Shown: piece by piece, positions 29,974 to 40,996 of the stretch
Layout of the letters: each line of letters opens with the position of its first letter
Position numbering within the stretch: position 1 is the first letter of the stretch
NCBI GenBank assembly: GCA_029204225.1
Contig: CM055102.1
Location: 38,951,014 to 39,015,013 of the forward strand
Direction: 5' to 3'
DNA length: 64,000 nt
Source: Diphasiastrum complanatum
Lineage: Eukaryota > Streptophyta > Lycopodiopsida > Lycopodiales > Lycopodiaceae
Position numbers and translations under genes: made by a program
Notes under the pieces: model-generated
Told to the model about the DNA's origin: nothing
Database searches by the model: none
What the model saw: the letters and a program-made list of their open reading frames with translations, nothing else

Positions 29974-31446
29974 TGTGAAAAATTGCCAAAATTGGCAAAT
30001 CTAGTTTAATCAAACCATGTAAATATGTATATTGGTGGGTCCCACACATGTGAGGCTATAATGTCACGTGTGAATATACTCTAGAATAGGTTAAATTGTG
30101 CTCATAGGGTTATACAAGTTTGTTTGGTGACGATTCCTACATTATAGGATCAAATCCCTAAATTCATGGAGTAAGTTGATCAATCTAGCCACCAACATGG
30201 CAAAACTCAAGGGTTAGGCTAGAATGGCAAGTTAGGAAAAAAAAATGCCCAATCATCTTCCTTATTACATGCTGGATTTTCACCTAGCTCGAGGTGGGGA
30301 AGAGCTTTTCTATGGACTATCACCTCTCCATAGTAATTCTTAGAATTTTTTTTTGAAAAAAAAAAGTGACTATCTCGACCTCTATCACTATGTACTTTGT
30401 TTCTTTTTGGATCTAAATGAAATCTATTTAGGATACTTGGCATACTCACTTAGTTGACTAGGGAGTTATGTTGGAGTTTTTTCAACGGCATAAGAATAAA
30501 TTTTGCATCTCTAATTGTGATCGTAGCGGATACCTGGAATAGCTCTCTAGCAGGCTAGGGAAATATGCTATTGTTTTTCTTATTAGCATGAAAATAGATC
30601 TCATTTTTGAAAATATAAGTGTAACAATGATTTGGAAAAATGTAAGTTCAACAATGATCTAGAATATCTCATACTAGCCACCTTGACCTCAACTTTGAAT
30701 TGTTATTCAAAGGATTACACTAAGCATCTCAATATCTTTATAGAAAAGTGACTAGCCCTTTACCCAAACTAAATTCACAATAACCTGTTGGACCATTCTT
30801 CTCAAAACTACCTTGATTCTTTCAAGTCTTCGCAACTACATTTAACGTTGTAATAAGTACAAAGCACACACAACCTGAAAATTGTTTGAATGTTCATGGC
30901 ACAAAGCAACAATGAGGAAACAATTTCTACCTTCCTATAAGGATATAATTATCACATAGCTACCAATTATAACATTTTGTCAACTCTTTTATTTAAGCTC
31001 ATTTCCTTTTCATAAACATGGTGTAAACTTGACACAATAATAACTCCTACTACTAACTAGAGAGTTGCTTATATACTTTTAACTCTAATATTGAACTTGC
31101 CTTGGGTTTTCATTCAAGCTAAATGTCACCAAATTCTAAGAATATGCCATCTTATATAATAAATGAAGCACTTTCAATGTAACTACCACCACATTGGTAG
31201 CGATAAAAATAACAGCCTAGAAGGCATTTTTCAAATGCAAGCCTCAACCACAAGCCTTAATGTGGTAAGTAGCATAGGAGAATAATCTAAGCCACAATCA
31301 TAGAAGGTTCCATAGCTTACTAGCCCTAGAGAGTCTTGTAAATGGTAAACTACATGGTGGGCATAAGTAGATTGCATAAAAATTAATCTAAATTGTAGTT
31401 ACACAATGTTAATAGGAGGGCCAATAAGAGACAACCACATAAGGGG

Positions 31447-31448
<2 letters not shown>
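29974..31448. other. No recognisable gene
   Basis: Possible LTR start at 29974 (gaggag then tgtgaaaaattg), then AT-rich DNA with no coding support. Confidence 0.4.

Positions 31449-31542
<94 letters not shown>
31449..31542. repeat. (CT)n microsatellite, 94 bp
   Basis: Pure CT dinucleotide run. Confidence 0.97.
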
Positions 31543-31544
<2 letters not shown>

Positions 31545-33248
31545 GGTTCTTTGCTTTAAAATGCTTCGCTACACTATTCAAAAAAATCGGCCCTTTTTTT
31601 AGTTATGCGCTTTACGAAGTTTTTTAAGCTTAGCCACACCTTGCGGATAGGAGCTGTAGCTTGTCCCTCAAGCTACAATGCTACCTTCCAAGAAGGTCAA
31701 GGCTCTTCTTTGGACGGCGCCCTAATAGCTTTCATTCCACTTTGATCTTCATATGGTAAGAGACTTACACATACTCTACTTTTGTGATGAATCTTTTAAA
31801 TGGATTCAACAATGAACTACAAGCTTTTGTTATGCTTTGAGTAGTTGGCATTGTGGTTTTCTTTCACTACTTATGTAGCGTTGGATTGTAGCTTCAACAT
31901 ATGTTTGAAAATGTGAAAAAAACCTATCGTGGATGCTCGTTGTCCATGTTAAAAATTGTAAAACATATCTATCATCTGTTGTTAATGTTTGGGGGATCCT
32001 ACCCATGTAAATATTTTGTACATATCCAAGGTATGTGAATTGAGCACATATCCCATAGTGACATGCAAAGCATGCAATCACTCTAATGGACACATGCATG
32101 TAGATTTGTACATGGCTAGTTGACAAATTGCCATTTGGAGAAAGTAGGTAGAAGTTAGGTGCAACCTATGCATGCTAGCAGTTAGGTGTCAAGTTAATAG
32201 TTGTTTGCACTTGAATAGGTGTAGGATGTGCATTGAATGCAAGGAGTACCATAAATTTTGGCTCTCCTATATATGTACATATCATTCTCATTCACAAAGT
32301 AATGAAGAACCAAAGTTTTGTAGCTATCTCATGCTTGGTTGGATCTAAACTGTTTTTTCTTGTTATCTCTCTAGCTCTCTCTCTCTCTCTAACGTGTGTT
32401 GAGGCTAATGCTTATGCATTGTAATCTTGTACTTTTAGTCATTCTTTGATTCATTGCTATCATAGTCTATTGATTAGCATGCTAGATTGTGAATTAGCCA
32501 TATCTTCTGAACTAGATCTTGTTGAACAATCTAGAATCAGGGTACTATGCCAATCACAAAGCTTAATCAAGATCAGTCACTCATGTGGACATTCCCCACA
32601 TGTGTGAATTCTGGAATTTTCAACAGTCCAGTGATGGAGTGGTGGGCAGTTTCTATGAAAGGTTTTGCTACTTTTCATGCTAGTATTGCAGTGATGAACC
32701 ACAACCATTTTTGTAACTCAGAATATGGAAGCTTTTAAAATTTGTCCACCGATAGATGATAGACTATATACATTGTTTTTCTGGCTTAAAAAACTTGAAT
32801 AGCACCTATTGTCCAGTTGTTGTGGGTATTTCATGTACATAAATAAATTAGTGGGTCCCACCACTAAAAATACGGTTGGCCAAGCCTTACTCAGTGGGCC
32901 CCGCTACAGTACACTCTACAAGAAAAGTAATAAGTGCGAGGCAGTGGCTTCCTGCGTGTATAAGCCCAGCCCAATGAGCACACTAATTAAATAGTTTAAG
33001 TTGTTTCCTGATGACTTGGGCCCCAAGTGAAAATAAATAAGTTAAAAGGCCAAAGTCTAAGTTACAAGGTGGTAGCTGGGGTGTGTTTCTTTGTGCACCA
33101 CTAGATCTTTTGTGTTTCTTTGAAGGGCTAGGATTTTAATCTTTGCCACTTCAAGTAGCCAATAGGATGAATGGGTCAAGGGCCTCCCCAAGAATAAGAG
33201 AGCCCATTTGTACTCATTTGACATTCTCAATTCTAGGAGAAAGCTCTG

Positions 33249-33254
<6 letters not shown>
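31543..33254. other. No recognisable gene
   Basis: Contains LTR-like text near 32270-32620 (short CT run, then cccacatgtgtgaattctgg and tttcaaca), but I could not fix two LTR ends. Confidence 0.35.

Positions 33255-33329
<75 letters not shown>
33255..33329. repeat. (CT)n microsatellite, 75 bp
   Basis: Pure CT run. Confidence 0.97.
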
Positions 33330-33332
<3 letters not shown>

Positions 33333-34700
33333 TTAATGATTGTGGTTATGTGGAATACATTTGAGTTTGTTTCTTTGATTCTTAGTATTGTTTGGTGGTT
33401 CTTGATGCTCTAGTTTTTGACAAAACACCTTCCATTGTTTATATCAATCTTGTCTACATATTTTCAAGTTTCTTGCATATTTCATGAACTTGATGCAATA
33501 TGAACCTTAGCACCTCATCAAATTGAACTCCTTGCATCACACTACATGACAACCTCAACTCCTTGCTAGAATTCCTTTCCACAAGCATTTTATGAAAAAT
33601 CCTCAAAACATTTTGACCCCAATATCTAGACATTAATATCATCATCCATTACATTTTATATTTATTTTGGCATTGTTTGATGGATTGAAAAGTAGATAAG
33701 TCTATTTTAGGTTGTATTTTGATTGACTTTGTTATCATGTTTTCATCCCCCCAAGTAATTGTTGATCTCTTGTGTAGGGTGGGATGGTGTTTAGTGGGCT
33801 ACAAGAGGGACTTAGACATGATATGAAAGAACTCAAAAGACAAAGATGAAGATTTCAAAGAATCTCCTAAACATTTTCAAGTAAGTGTCATGGTTCAAAT
33901 GAGAATAGGTTGATAATGAAAAGATCCACCTAGCTACTATTGATACTATTATGTTGCATTTATCTGCATGAGAATGCGAGAAAAATGGATCCAAACTAGA
34001 GGATTATATAAAACATTGAGAGGAAGGATATCTTGAAAAAGGATGTATTCATATTTTTTTATCCATGAGTCAATCCCAAATAGAAATTGAGATGAAACAA
34101 TATTGTGAGATACACATTGAGCCTTGTGAGGGTGTGATTGGTGATCAAGAGTGATACAAGATGCAAGATGAACAATGAGGAGACTATATACTAACACTAA
34201 GTGGTTGTGAGAGTCTGTATCGAGGCAACTTGACTCCTCTGGGCTACAACTTTAAAAGTGCTTACTTATTATGTATATATTGCATGAGTCCTTCATACAT
34301 GTCCTTACATTGACACCTTCATTCAACATTTGTTGTATGTATCTACATGGAGCATCTTATAAATTTCTTTGCAACAAAAATGTTCAATATTATTGGTCAA
34401 TATGGATGGTATGAAATGTTCATGTAAGACAAGACCATGATGGTAATATTTGGCAATGAGGTCAAGGCATACATACCATTTTATTTGACAATCTCTGATG
34501 CTTGGCCTTCATCCAATGTTAGTCTCAAACTTTTCCTCAAACCCTGGTGCATTTATTCATAGGAAAAAGTAGTAGGTACATTGATGAAAAAGATATATAC
34601 ACCCCGAAGGGGAAGTTTAAACAAAAGTAGGCTCAAACAAGAGCGAAGCTTGCAGTAAAGTTAAGATTAATCCAAATCCTAGCATTAAAAATAAAAGTGC
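33330..34700. other. No recognisable feature
   Basis: AT-rich, no supported coding frame and no LTR ends found. Confidence 0.45.
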
Positions 34701-34705
34701 ATAAA

Positions 34706-36246
34706 CTATGATGATGTCTGTGGGAGTCTGCCAACTGACTGCAGCAGATCAGAAAGGTGAAGAGGTGGTGAGTCGGCTAATGAAGGGAGATGAGATGTAG
34801 CAGACCCAGCCACCATCGCCCGTTGCATAATAGATAGGGCCTGAGCATGTTGCAAGGCAATGGAAACATGTTGTTTGAAAGAAGCCACGAGAATAGAACT
34901 AGGAATACCTTGACGCTCTGCCGCCTAATGAGAATACATGCGAAGAAAATCCTCAAAGTGTCGATGCAAGGTGCCATAAGTCTCAATAGCCAAGGGAAGG
35001 AAAGCATCAGTGGGGTGCCTGTCGGAGTAGATTTTTTCTTCTCTTGTGCTGCCATGCCTGCCGCTTCTCCTGGTGTGAAGGTAGAGCGAGGCAATAGGTC
35101 ACCACGCGTGGGATCAGCAACAACAACATCTGCCAAAGTCCGAAGCCCATCCCAAGAGAGGACAATGTCAACATGCCTGCGGGAAGAGTGGGACGCGGAA
35201 GAAAGAAGTACATGAGACTGCTCTCTGAGGACATGAAATCTTCCATCTCTGGCTATAGCGGCCGCTACAGCTCTGACAACATCATGCGTAGCTGTGCGCT
35301 CACTTCCAGAAGGACAGCGGAGGAGGTGGATAGCAAGAGCATCAATAGGGTGACCACAAACACACTTGGAGAGACCCGAAACCGAAGGATGAAGAAGCCC
35401 CAAGCGAAGACGAAGAGCAGTGGTGAAGATGGCCGAAGACAACCGAAAGGAAGGAATAACAGACCGAGCTGACAGCCAAGCCCTGGCACCAGGACCCGCA
35501 CAAGAAAGAAGCCGAGCTCGATGCAACACAGAAGGAGCCTCAGAGAGCATGCTGGAAAGGGTATGCTTGTGCACGTGCTCCAAGAGGGTCTCTTGCAGGT
35601 GATCTGAGCTGAAAGTGAGGAGTTGCTCAAAAGGAGGAAGACAAGCTTGGGCAGAGAGGGGGAGGAGCTCTCGCGCAGCGATGAGGAGGTGCTGGAAAGG
35701 CAGAGAACCGCTATCCACATGAGCAATGTAATCCGCCAGGAGAGGGCGAAAGCCAGAAAGGGACCGAGAAGACAAAGCAGGGGTGACAAGAGCCCAGCTC
35801 CCAAGAAAAGCTGTAGGTGCTGAAGAAATCGTAGAGAGAAGACCCACACCTCCACAAGAAATGGGTAACCGAGCATGGTTCCGAGCTGAAAGGGTCTCCA
35901 CACCATCCAAAGAACCGGGGCCCAAAAGGTGGCCAAAAACATCCATAAGAGAGCTGTCAAAGGAAGAGAGGAGATGCAAAAAGTCCAGAGTAGGGGGAAA
36001 AGTCCGTAGCAAATAAGAAGGACGTTGGATAAAGCAAGACGTCAAGATGCCAAACGCAACCTGAGTGTTGCCCAATCGGGGAAGCAGATATGAATGAGGA
36101 ACATCCTCCTGGAGAGCCTCACCAAGAAAAGCAGAGCTGAAGGAAGCAGATCCAAAAGGAACACCCAAAATGCGAATGCTGTCCGAAAGAGCAAGGAAAC
36201 CTTGAGGAGGAACAAAGTCCGGGGAAAACCTGTTGAGGAGGAACAA
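34706..36246 (-). pseudogene. C-terminal part of a LINE with restriction-enzyme-like endonuclease
   Basis: The minus-strand frame is open for 489 codons and GC-richer than its surroundings. Residues 1-250 resemble the region after the RT palm of non-LTR elements (RILGVPFG, HARLPISCGGVGLLS). Then GARAWLSARS (253-262), LRLRLGL, a CxC...HxxxC zinc motif (C295, C297, H307, C311: CVCGHPIDALAIHLLRC), ERTATHDVVRAVAAAI, and a PD-(D/E)XK-like core (D360, ADVVVADPT at 372-380). In known non-LTR elements such a zinc motif plus C-terminal nuclease marks the RLE (R2/R4-like) groups rather than APE-type plant L1. Near 35034 an A-run frameshift moves the true C-terminus to another frame (DAFLPLAIETYGTLHRHFED, then AERQGIPSS and SIALQHAQAL) to 34706, with one stop (TAG at about 34926). 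It is 5'-truncated at about 36246, so the RT palm is absent. Confidence 0.75.
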
Positions 36247-38148
36247 AGTCCGGGGAAGACCTGCTGGAGACCACAGAAAACACTTGCAAGGTTGAATAAT
36301 TGTTGAAATAGGAATACTCGAAGCCCAACACCAACAATTTTACAACTCACACCAATAGCGAAGAAGGAAAATGCCAAAGCTCGTAAGCTTGGATTCTTCA
36401 ACAAACAAACTATGTTCGCAACAAATCACCCAGTCACAGAGTGTGCGTAACAGTTGTTTCATTGTCACAAAATCAGTTTTGAAAAGTTATTACAAACAAT
36501 GTGCTGGTACTGAGATATGGATACACAGTTGGTCAATAATAACGAGAATCGCGATACATTTTATGCTGTCAGCTCGATGGTAAGGGATAGATTGACAATC
36601 TGGATTCTACGTCATGCAAACTATGAGAAACCACATGAAAACTAGAAGATCATTGTTAGCTAGGTTTTCACCATCATGGCTAGCAGAGTAGATAGCAGGA
36701 GCAAGAGCTGTGAGGAAGGATAATAGTTAACAGCTCAGAGTCTAGACAGATGTTAAATTCAACATACTGTGAGATATTCCACCTGTGAGAGAGAGAGGGC
36801 GCTTCAAACAAGGGAGCATCAGTCACCCTCTACACCGTTGGTAGGCGATAATGATGCAGAAAGATATGTGAGAAGCATTTTCACTTCAGTTAGCGGCCCA
36901 CCATCGTTCAAATACCTGTCAAGCAATTGTATTCTCATGTCTGACAGCAAGAAAATCACATAAAAGTCAGCGCATTCCTTCCAAAATGGATCAATGTAGG
37001 CGCTCTCCCTCTGATCAGTGAGCAGTAGGGCCTCTGATCAGTGGGCAGTAGGGACTACCTGGAGAGCGAAGGAGGAGTTGAAAAATCTGAGGAAGAAAGA
37101 CGGTAGGAGGGTAGATGGATTTCAGCTCACGATGGAGAACCCAATTTATGATACACTACTACCAGAAGAAGTCATTTATCCGTTGCTCAAAAACTCTCTC
37201 TGAACACCTGAATATGCACAAACAGTCCAGAAAAAAAGACTGAATGGTGTGGATCTGAGGTTTGGTGCCCTCCCCCTGCTGAGAGCACTGCTGGATGCAG
37301 CTGAAAAACACAAAAAACTTGAGCTTGTTGTAGGCTGATCCTATTGCGAGTGTTGTCTCGCTCATCTCTGAGCACCTGGTTAAAAGGAACATGTACAAAA
37401 AAAGGCTTGGAACGCTTCTTCAGATTAAAAGGCGACGCCTCCGAAGGTGGTTCTGGTATAGTAGTCGCACACCTGACAAGGTATTCGTTGAAGTTCAGAT
37501 ATCTTCTATGTGAGTCATTCCTTGGCAAACACTGGGTGAAACATAGCAGCGGCTGATCGCTGCTGCCTGACGTGTAGATCTGCTTCAACTGAGCTGCGTC
37601 TTTGGCTGGGCGAGTGGGTCTAATACCAAAAAATATCCGACAGGGTAAAACATCAGACCTGGATGGTAACGCTGCTCAGTTCTGCACTTTTATGTTGTTC
37701 CTTTGACTCTTTCATCCCGTACTCAACCGAAGATTTCCTGAGAGTGTATGGTTCCGAGTCAGTTTCTCAGCCAATGCTCATTTAGGAGAAATCTGAACTC
37801 CTCGTTCTCTTTATCTCAAAGGCACAAAGAGTAGAAGTCATCCTACTAACTCTAGGGCGGTAACAAACTCGAGAGAAAATGGAGATTTGATGAAGACTCA
37901 CAAAGAAATCCATAGGGGATACGAGTAGGATAGGCTGGGCGAGTAGTGCACTAGTAGTGTAAAAATCAAACCTTGGTGAAAATCAGAAACTGTTAAGATC
38001 ATAAACGCCTGCAAAGGCCTTTTTCAATAAAAAAGCAAGAAGCGTGATTGTGCATGAAGCTTGATAGTTTAAAACACTACAAAAGATAACTTTTACATTA
38101 CAAAAGCAAGGAAATCAAGCAAAAAGCATGAGAAAAGAGCAAAAAGAG
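36247..38148. other. Probable interior of a minus-strand gypsy element, not resolvable
   Basis: Its right end is the tRNA-Asp primer site at 38149. The minus-strand frame at 37588-37187 (133 aa, with FNLKKRSKPFFVHVPFNQVL) is open but unrecognised. A short tandem duplication (aggaggaacaaagtccgggg, at about 36206 and 36235) lies at the left edge. Confidence 0.4.
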
Positions 38149-38162
38149 CGGCAACGGCGCCA
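38149..38162 (-). promoter_or_regulatory. Gypsy primer-binding site (tRNA-Asp type)
   Basis: Plus strand cggcaacggcgcca equals the 3' end of plant tRNA-Asp including CCA; minus strand TGGCGCCGTTGCCG is the usual Athila/Tat-like gypsy primer site. One base separates it from an LTR end (tgttgaatat at 38164). Confidence 0.88.
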
Positions 38163-38163
38163 A

Positions 38164-38680
38164 TGTTGAATATTTGGCATTCACACCGGCTATGGCTCCA
38201 ACTAGCTTGACTATGGCAGTCTCCCAACTAGTCTACATTATGGCTTTTCCAACTAGCTTGGATATGGATGCAAGACAGACAGTCATGAGCATGGTGGTGA
38301 GTATTCCGATGGGTAAGATCCACTCTTCTCTCTTTTCTATCCTTAGTTTCTAACAAATGACAGCTTAGCCTAAAAGATAAAACCCTAAACTAAATCTCAT
38401 CCTCTAAGGCTTACCCTACTAGAGAATGGAGGGCCTAGATTGATGGGTAAGATCCACTATTCTCTCTTTTCTCTCCTTAGTTTCTAACAAATGACGGCTT
38501 AACCTAAAAGATAAAACCCTAAACTAAATCTCATCCTCTAAGGCTTACCCTACTAGAGAATGGAGGGCCTAGATTAACTTAACCTGTTGCCAGATGAATA
38601 ATATACAATACAATGTGAAGTAACATAGTACATGAAACCACACAAGGGAGAACACTCAGAGAGAAAGATAGGCTTGTACT
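38164..38680 (-). mobile_element. 5' LTR (partial) of the tRNA-Asp-primed gypsy element
   Basis: Starts tgttgaatatttggc directly beside the primer site, so on the minus strand it ends ...TTCAACA. It includes ccggctatggctccaactag, also found inverted at 25319-25437, and a 134 bp tandem repeat. I find no matching outer end, so the right part is probably truncated against the next element near 38683. Confidence 0.65.
38308..38575. repeat. 134 bp tandem repeat, two near-identical copies
   Basis: Units 38308-38441 and 38442-38575 both start gatgggtaagatccact and end agaatggagggcctagatt, with only a handful of differences. A recent duplication inside the LTR region. Confidence 0.95.
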
Positions 38681-38682
38681 TA

Positions 38683-38720
38683 CAGGGCACGCTAGGTGCA
38701 CCCGAGTCAGCTTTACAACA
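38683..38720 (-). mobile_element. 3' LTR stub of a second gypsy element
   Basis: cttacagggcacgctaggtg through gagtcagctttacaaca matches the outer end of the LTR at 40997-41905. Immediately right of it tcctcccctc (38721-38730) is a minus-strand polypurine tract GAGGGGAGGA. So this is the start of the 3' LTR, cut to about 40 bp. Confidence 0.8.
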
Positions 38721-39086
38721 TCCTCCCCTCATTTGAGAAGGCTGATGTCCTCATCAGGGCCAAACTAGAACCTAAGACTCATGGCACGGGCTTAATTCAC
38801 CAGCCAGACTTTATTCACATATACAAGGGCACGGTCTTGATTCATCAGCCAAAGGAGACCAACTGTAAAGAGAAGTAAAAACATCGTGTTTGCATCCAGC
38901 ACAAGAAAAGTGTGGATCTAGTTCACTTACGTAAAACCTGTGTAAAGCTGCTGCACTTAGACATTAGACTGAAGCTCACTCCTCGAAGAGAAATGCGGCT
39001 TACTTTATTAACATGAAAGAAAAAGGTACTTACGGCTCCCTTAAGCCTCAGATATGTCGTTTTTGTTGCACGTCTGGATGAGTCTC

Positions 39087-39482
39087 CTAGGACTCTAGAT
39101 TTTTCGTTTGGTCGCCCAGGTTGAGCTCCTTGAGCTCTGCATCGGCACTTAGATTCACCTCTGATGTAGAAGCTGCAGGCAATGTTGGCTCCATTTGACC
39201 TCGCGTAAGCTGGTTTGTCACTGCTGGATGTCCTTCGTTAAAGAGGTGAGCTTTCGCTTGGTCACACAAGTTGAGCTCCTTGAGCTCTGCATCGACACTT
39301 GAATTCACCTTTGATGTAGAAACTGTAGGCAATGTTGGCTCCATTTGGTTCCGTGTCAGCTGGTTTGTCACTGTTGGCTCCCCTTCGTTAAAGAGGTGAA
39401 CGAGATTGGGAGGGATGGTTGGCTCAGGTTCATTTGTGTCGTTCTTTTCTAGTTGGTTCCTGGCACAGCTCTGACGACACAT
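39087..39482 (-). CDS. Retroelement linker ORF with internal 50-residue repeat
   Basis: 131 codons. Two copies of a ~50-residue unit (HLFNEGEPTVTNQLTRNQME and later AELKELNLCDQ against HLFNEGHPAVTNQLTRGQME and AELKELNLGDQ); at DNA level the period is 150 bp (ttgagctcct at 39121 and 39271). It lies after the protease-like stretch and before the polypurine tract of the gypsy derivative. Probably disordered; function unknown. Confidence 0.55.
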   Translation of the reverse strand: MCRQSCARNQLEKNDTNEPEPTIPPNLVHLFNEGEPTVTNQLTRNQMEPTLPTVSTSKVNSSVDAELKELNLCDQAKAHLFNEGHPAVTNQLTRGQMEPTLPAASTSEVNLSADAELKELNLGDQTKNLES

Positions 39483-39519
39483 GGTCTCCTGCCATTATAT
39501 AATAACACAAGGTTAACCC

Positions 39520-39735
39520 CTTTTGCCAAGAAGGCCACCACATGTTCGTTAAACTAGCTTAAACCCAAAATAGCGTCGAAGGTATCCATCTCCAAGATTG
39601 TGAACGTTAGTCGATTCTTCTAGGTTCCCAGGGAGATTGGTAAGTTGGTTGCCAATCTACAAGTGGCCATTGTACCTTTTGTGGTCTCCACACAAATAGG
39701 AGTCACATTTTTTTCACATTGGATGTCCAATTCCC
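39520..39735 (-). pseudogene. Gypsy retropepsin-like fragment
   Basis: Minus-strand frame reads ELDIQCEKNVTPICVETTKG then FTILEMDTFDAILGLSWFNE and HVVAFLAKGG. The 'DAILGLSWF' block is the typical C-terminal flap/ILG motif of gypsy aspartic proteases (DVILGMDWL type). The catalytic DTG is not visible; at least one stop occurs. Confidence 0.65.
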
Positions 39736-39738
39736 CTG

Positions 39739-40071
39739 TCAGTTTTGCTGACAAGTAGTTATGTGACGCTCCCTGGCTTCGAGCTGTGTAAGCTCGTCTC
39801 TCATTTCTCTAGCAAGGTCGAATTGAGTAAGGTTCATGGCTCGCAGGGATGTTTGCCATTCTTTCCTTTCTATTTCTCTGTCCTTCTTCACCTCGCTAAG
39901 CATAGCCGTCATTGCGCTTGATAAGTATTGCCGCATCTTCACTTCAAAGAGGTCTTGTTGCGCCTCTGGCAAGGGTTCGTCTCTTGGTGTAGGTTCAGAA
40001 GGGCCACCCATCTCTTCTTGGAGAGGCGCCACTGTGGAGTGCATACGCTCTTTCTTTCTTGACTTGGACAT
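39739..40071 (-). CDS. Gypsy gag N-terminal ORF (coiled-coil)
   Basis: 110 codons: MSKSRKKERMHSTVAPLQEE at the start, then a charged helix (EVKKDREIERKEWQTSLRAM, LAREMRDELTQLEARERH). It occupies the gag position downstream of the leader and primer site on the minus strand. No CCHC knuckle or capsid domain follows. Likely a truncated gag of the deletion derivative. Confidence 0.55.
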   Translation of the reverse strand: MSKSRKKERMHSTVAPLQEEMGGPSEPTPRDEPLPEAQQDLFEVKMRQYLSSAMTAMLSEVKKDREIERKEWQTSLRAMNLTQFDLAREMRDELTQLEARERHITTCQQN

Positions 40072-40981
40072 GGTGCCATCTCAATGCATGCGGGAGCCGT
40101 ATTCTCGAACCTGCTCCTCTCCGTCCGTCAATGCTCATAACTCATCAAGGTGGTCCTCCATTATAGTAAGAGGTGTACATCCAACAGATTATCGCCTCAA
40201 TCCTTTTTAATTTTTGAGAACTCTCCCTTCTGTCGACCGGGCCTCACAGCTCTCTTTCCTTTTTTATTAAATCAGCTTCAATGAGAATATCCCCTTCTCA
40301 AATTTAGCACGCTCACATCACCTGAGAGCCAAGTAGGAACCAGGTCATTTGTGTCCAAGCAAGCACACAACAAACGGAACATACCAACCAAAGCAAACAC
40401 AGAGGATCCCTCTCAAGCCACAATCCCCCCTGAGACCGGACGTAGGACTTTTGCCTAGCCGCGCCCACACAAATCTATCACAGAATTAGCCCATGGGAAA
40501 ACATCCATCCAACCATCCGTGCTTTCATCATTAAGCAGCACATTGCCTCAGTCACGCCCCACCACTTTTTGGTCGATAGCCCTTATAGCTAAACGATCGG
40601 CAACTATACCGCACCGGCAACTAACCACTCGTGCTTTACACCCAAATTCGAGCAGCATCTCTGTATCAATGGTTAACCCGTATAGTTTGAATATGTCACC
40701 CCGCACTCCATAAGGCACAGACCGTGCTTTCACCAACCTAATGGCAGCACATTGTCTCATCTGTCCTACGTGCAGACGGCGCCAGGCCCGAATCGCGGAA
40801 ACTGACTGTGCTTACACCTCAAGGGCAACACCTTGCGTCATCAAGTCCCCCATTCTGCCAACCACCCCGACCGTGGACGCACCCGTGCTTACACTGTGGG
40901 CAGCACCTTGCACAACGGTTGTCCTGACAAATCCCAAGACGTGGCCATCCCTGTGAGACTTGTGTAGCTGACCGACTAGTC

Positions 40982-40994
40982 GGCTCTGATACCA
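40982..40994 (-). promoter_or_regulatory. Gypsy primer-binding site (tRNA-iMet type)
   Basis: Plus strand ggctctgatacca (minus TGGTATCAGAGCC), two bases from the LTR starting at 40997. Confidence 0.88.
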
Positions 40995-40996
40995 CA

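Larger units (their letters stand above)
38721..40996 (-). mobile_element. Interior of a gypsy deletion derivative (gag and protease, no RT)
   Basis: Runs from the primer site (right, 40982-40994) to the polypurine tract (left, 38721-38730), only about 2.3 kb against the roughly 4.5-5 kb of a full interior. Order on the minus strand: leader with degenerate repeats (40500-40930), gag-like ORF (40071-39739), protease-like stretch (about 39735-39520), Glu/Asn-rich linker with a 50-residue repeat (39482-39087). No RT, RNase H or integrase remains. Confidence 0.75.

Noticed and set aside
31399-31627. Frames over the CT tract
   Set aside because: Low-complexity artefacts of the microsatellite; the same applies at 33143-33364.
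35265-35960. 231-codon minus-strand frame and several plus-strand frames at 34847-36016
   Set aside because: Shadows of the GC-rich LINE frame at 34706-36246; they carry no motif of their own.
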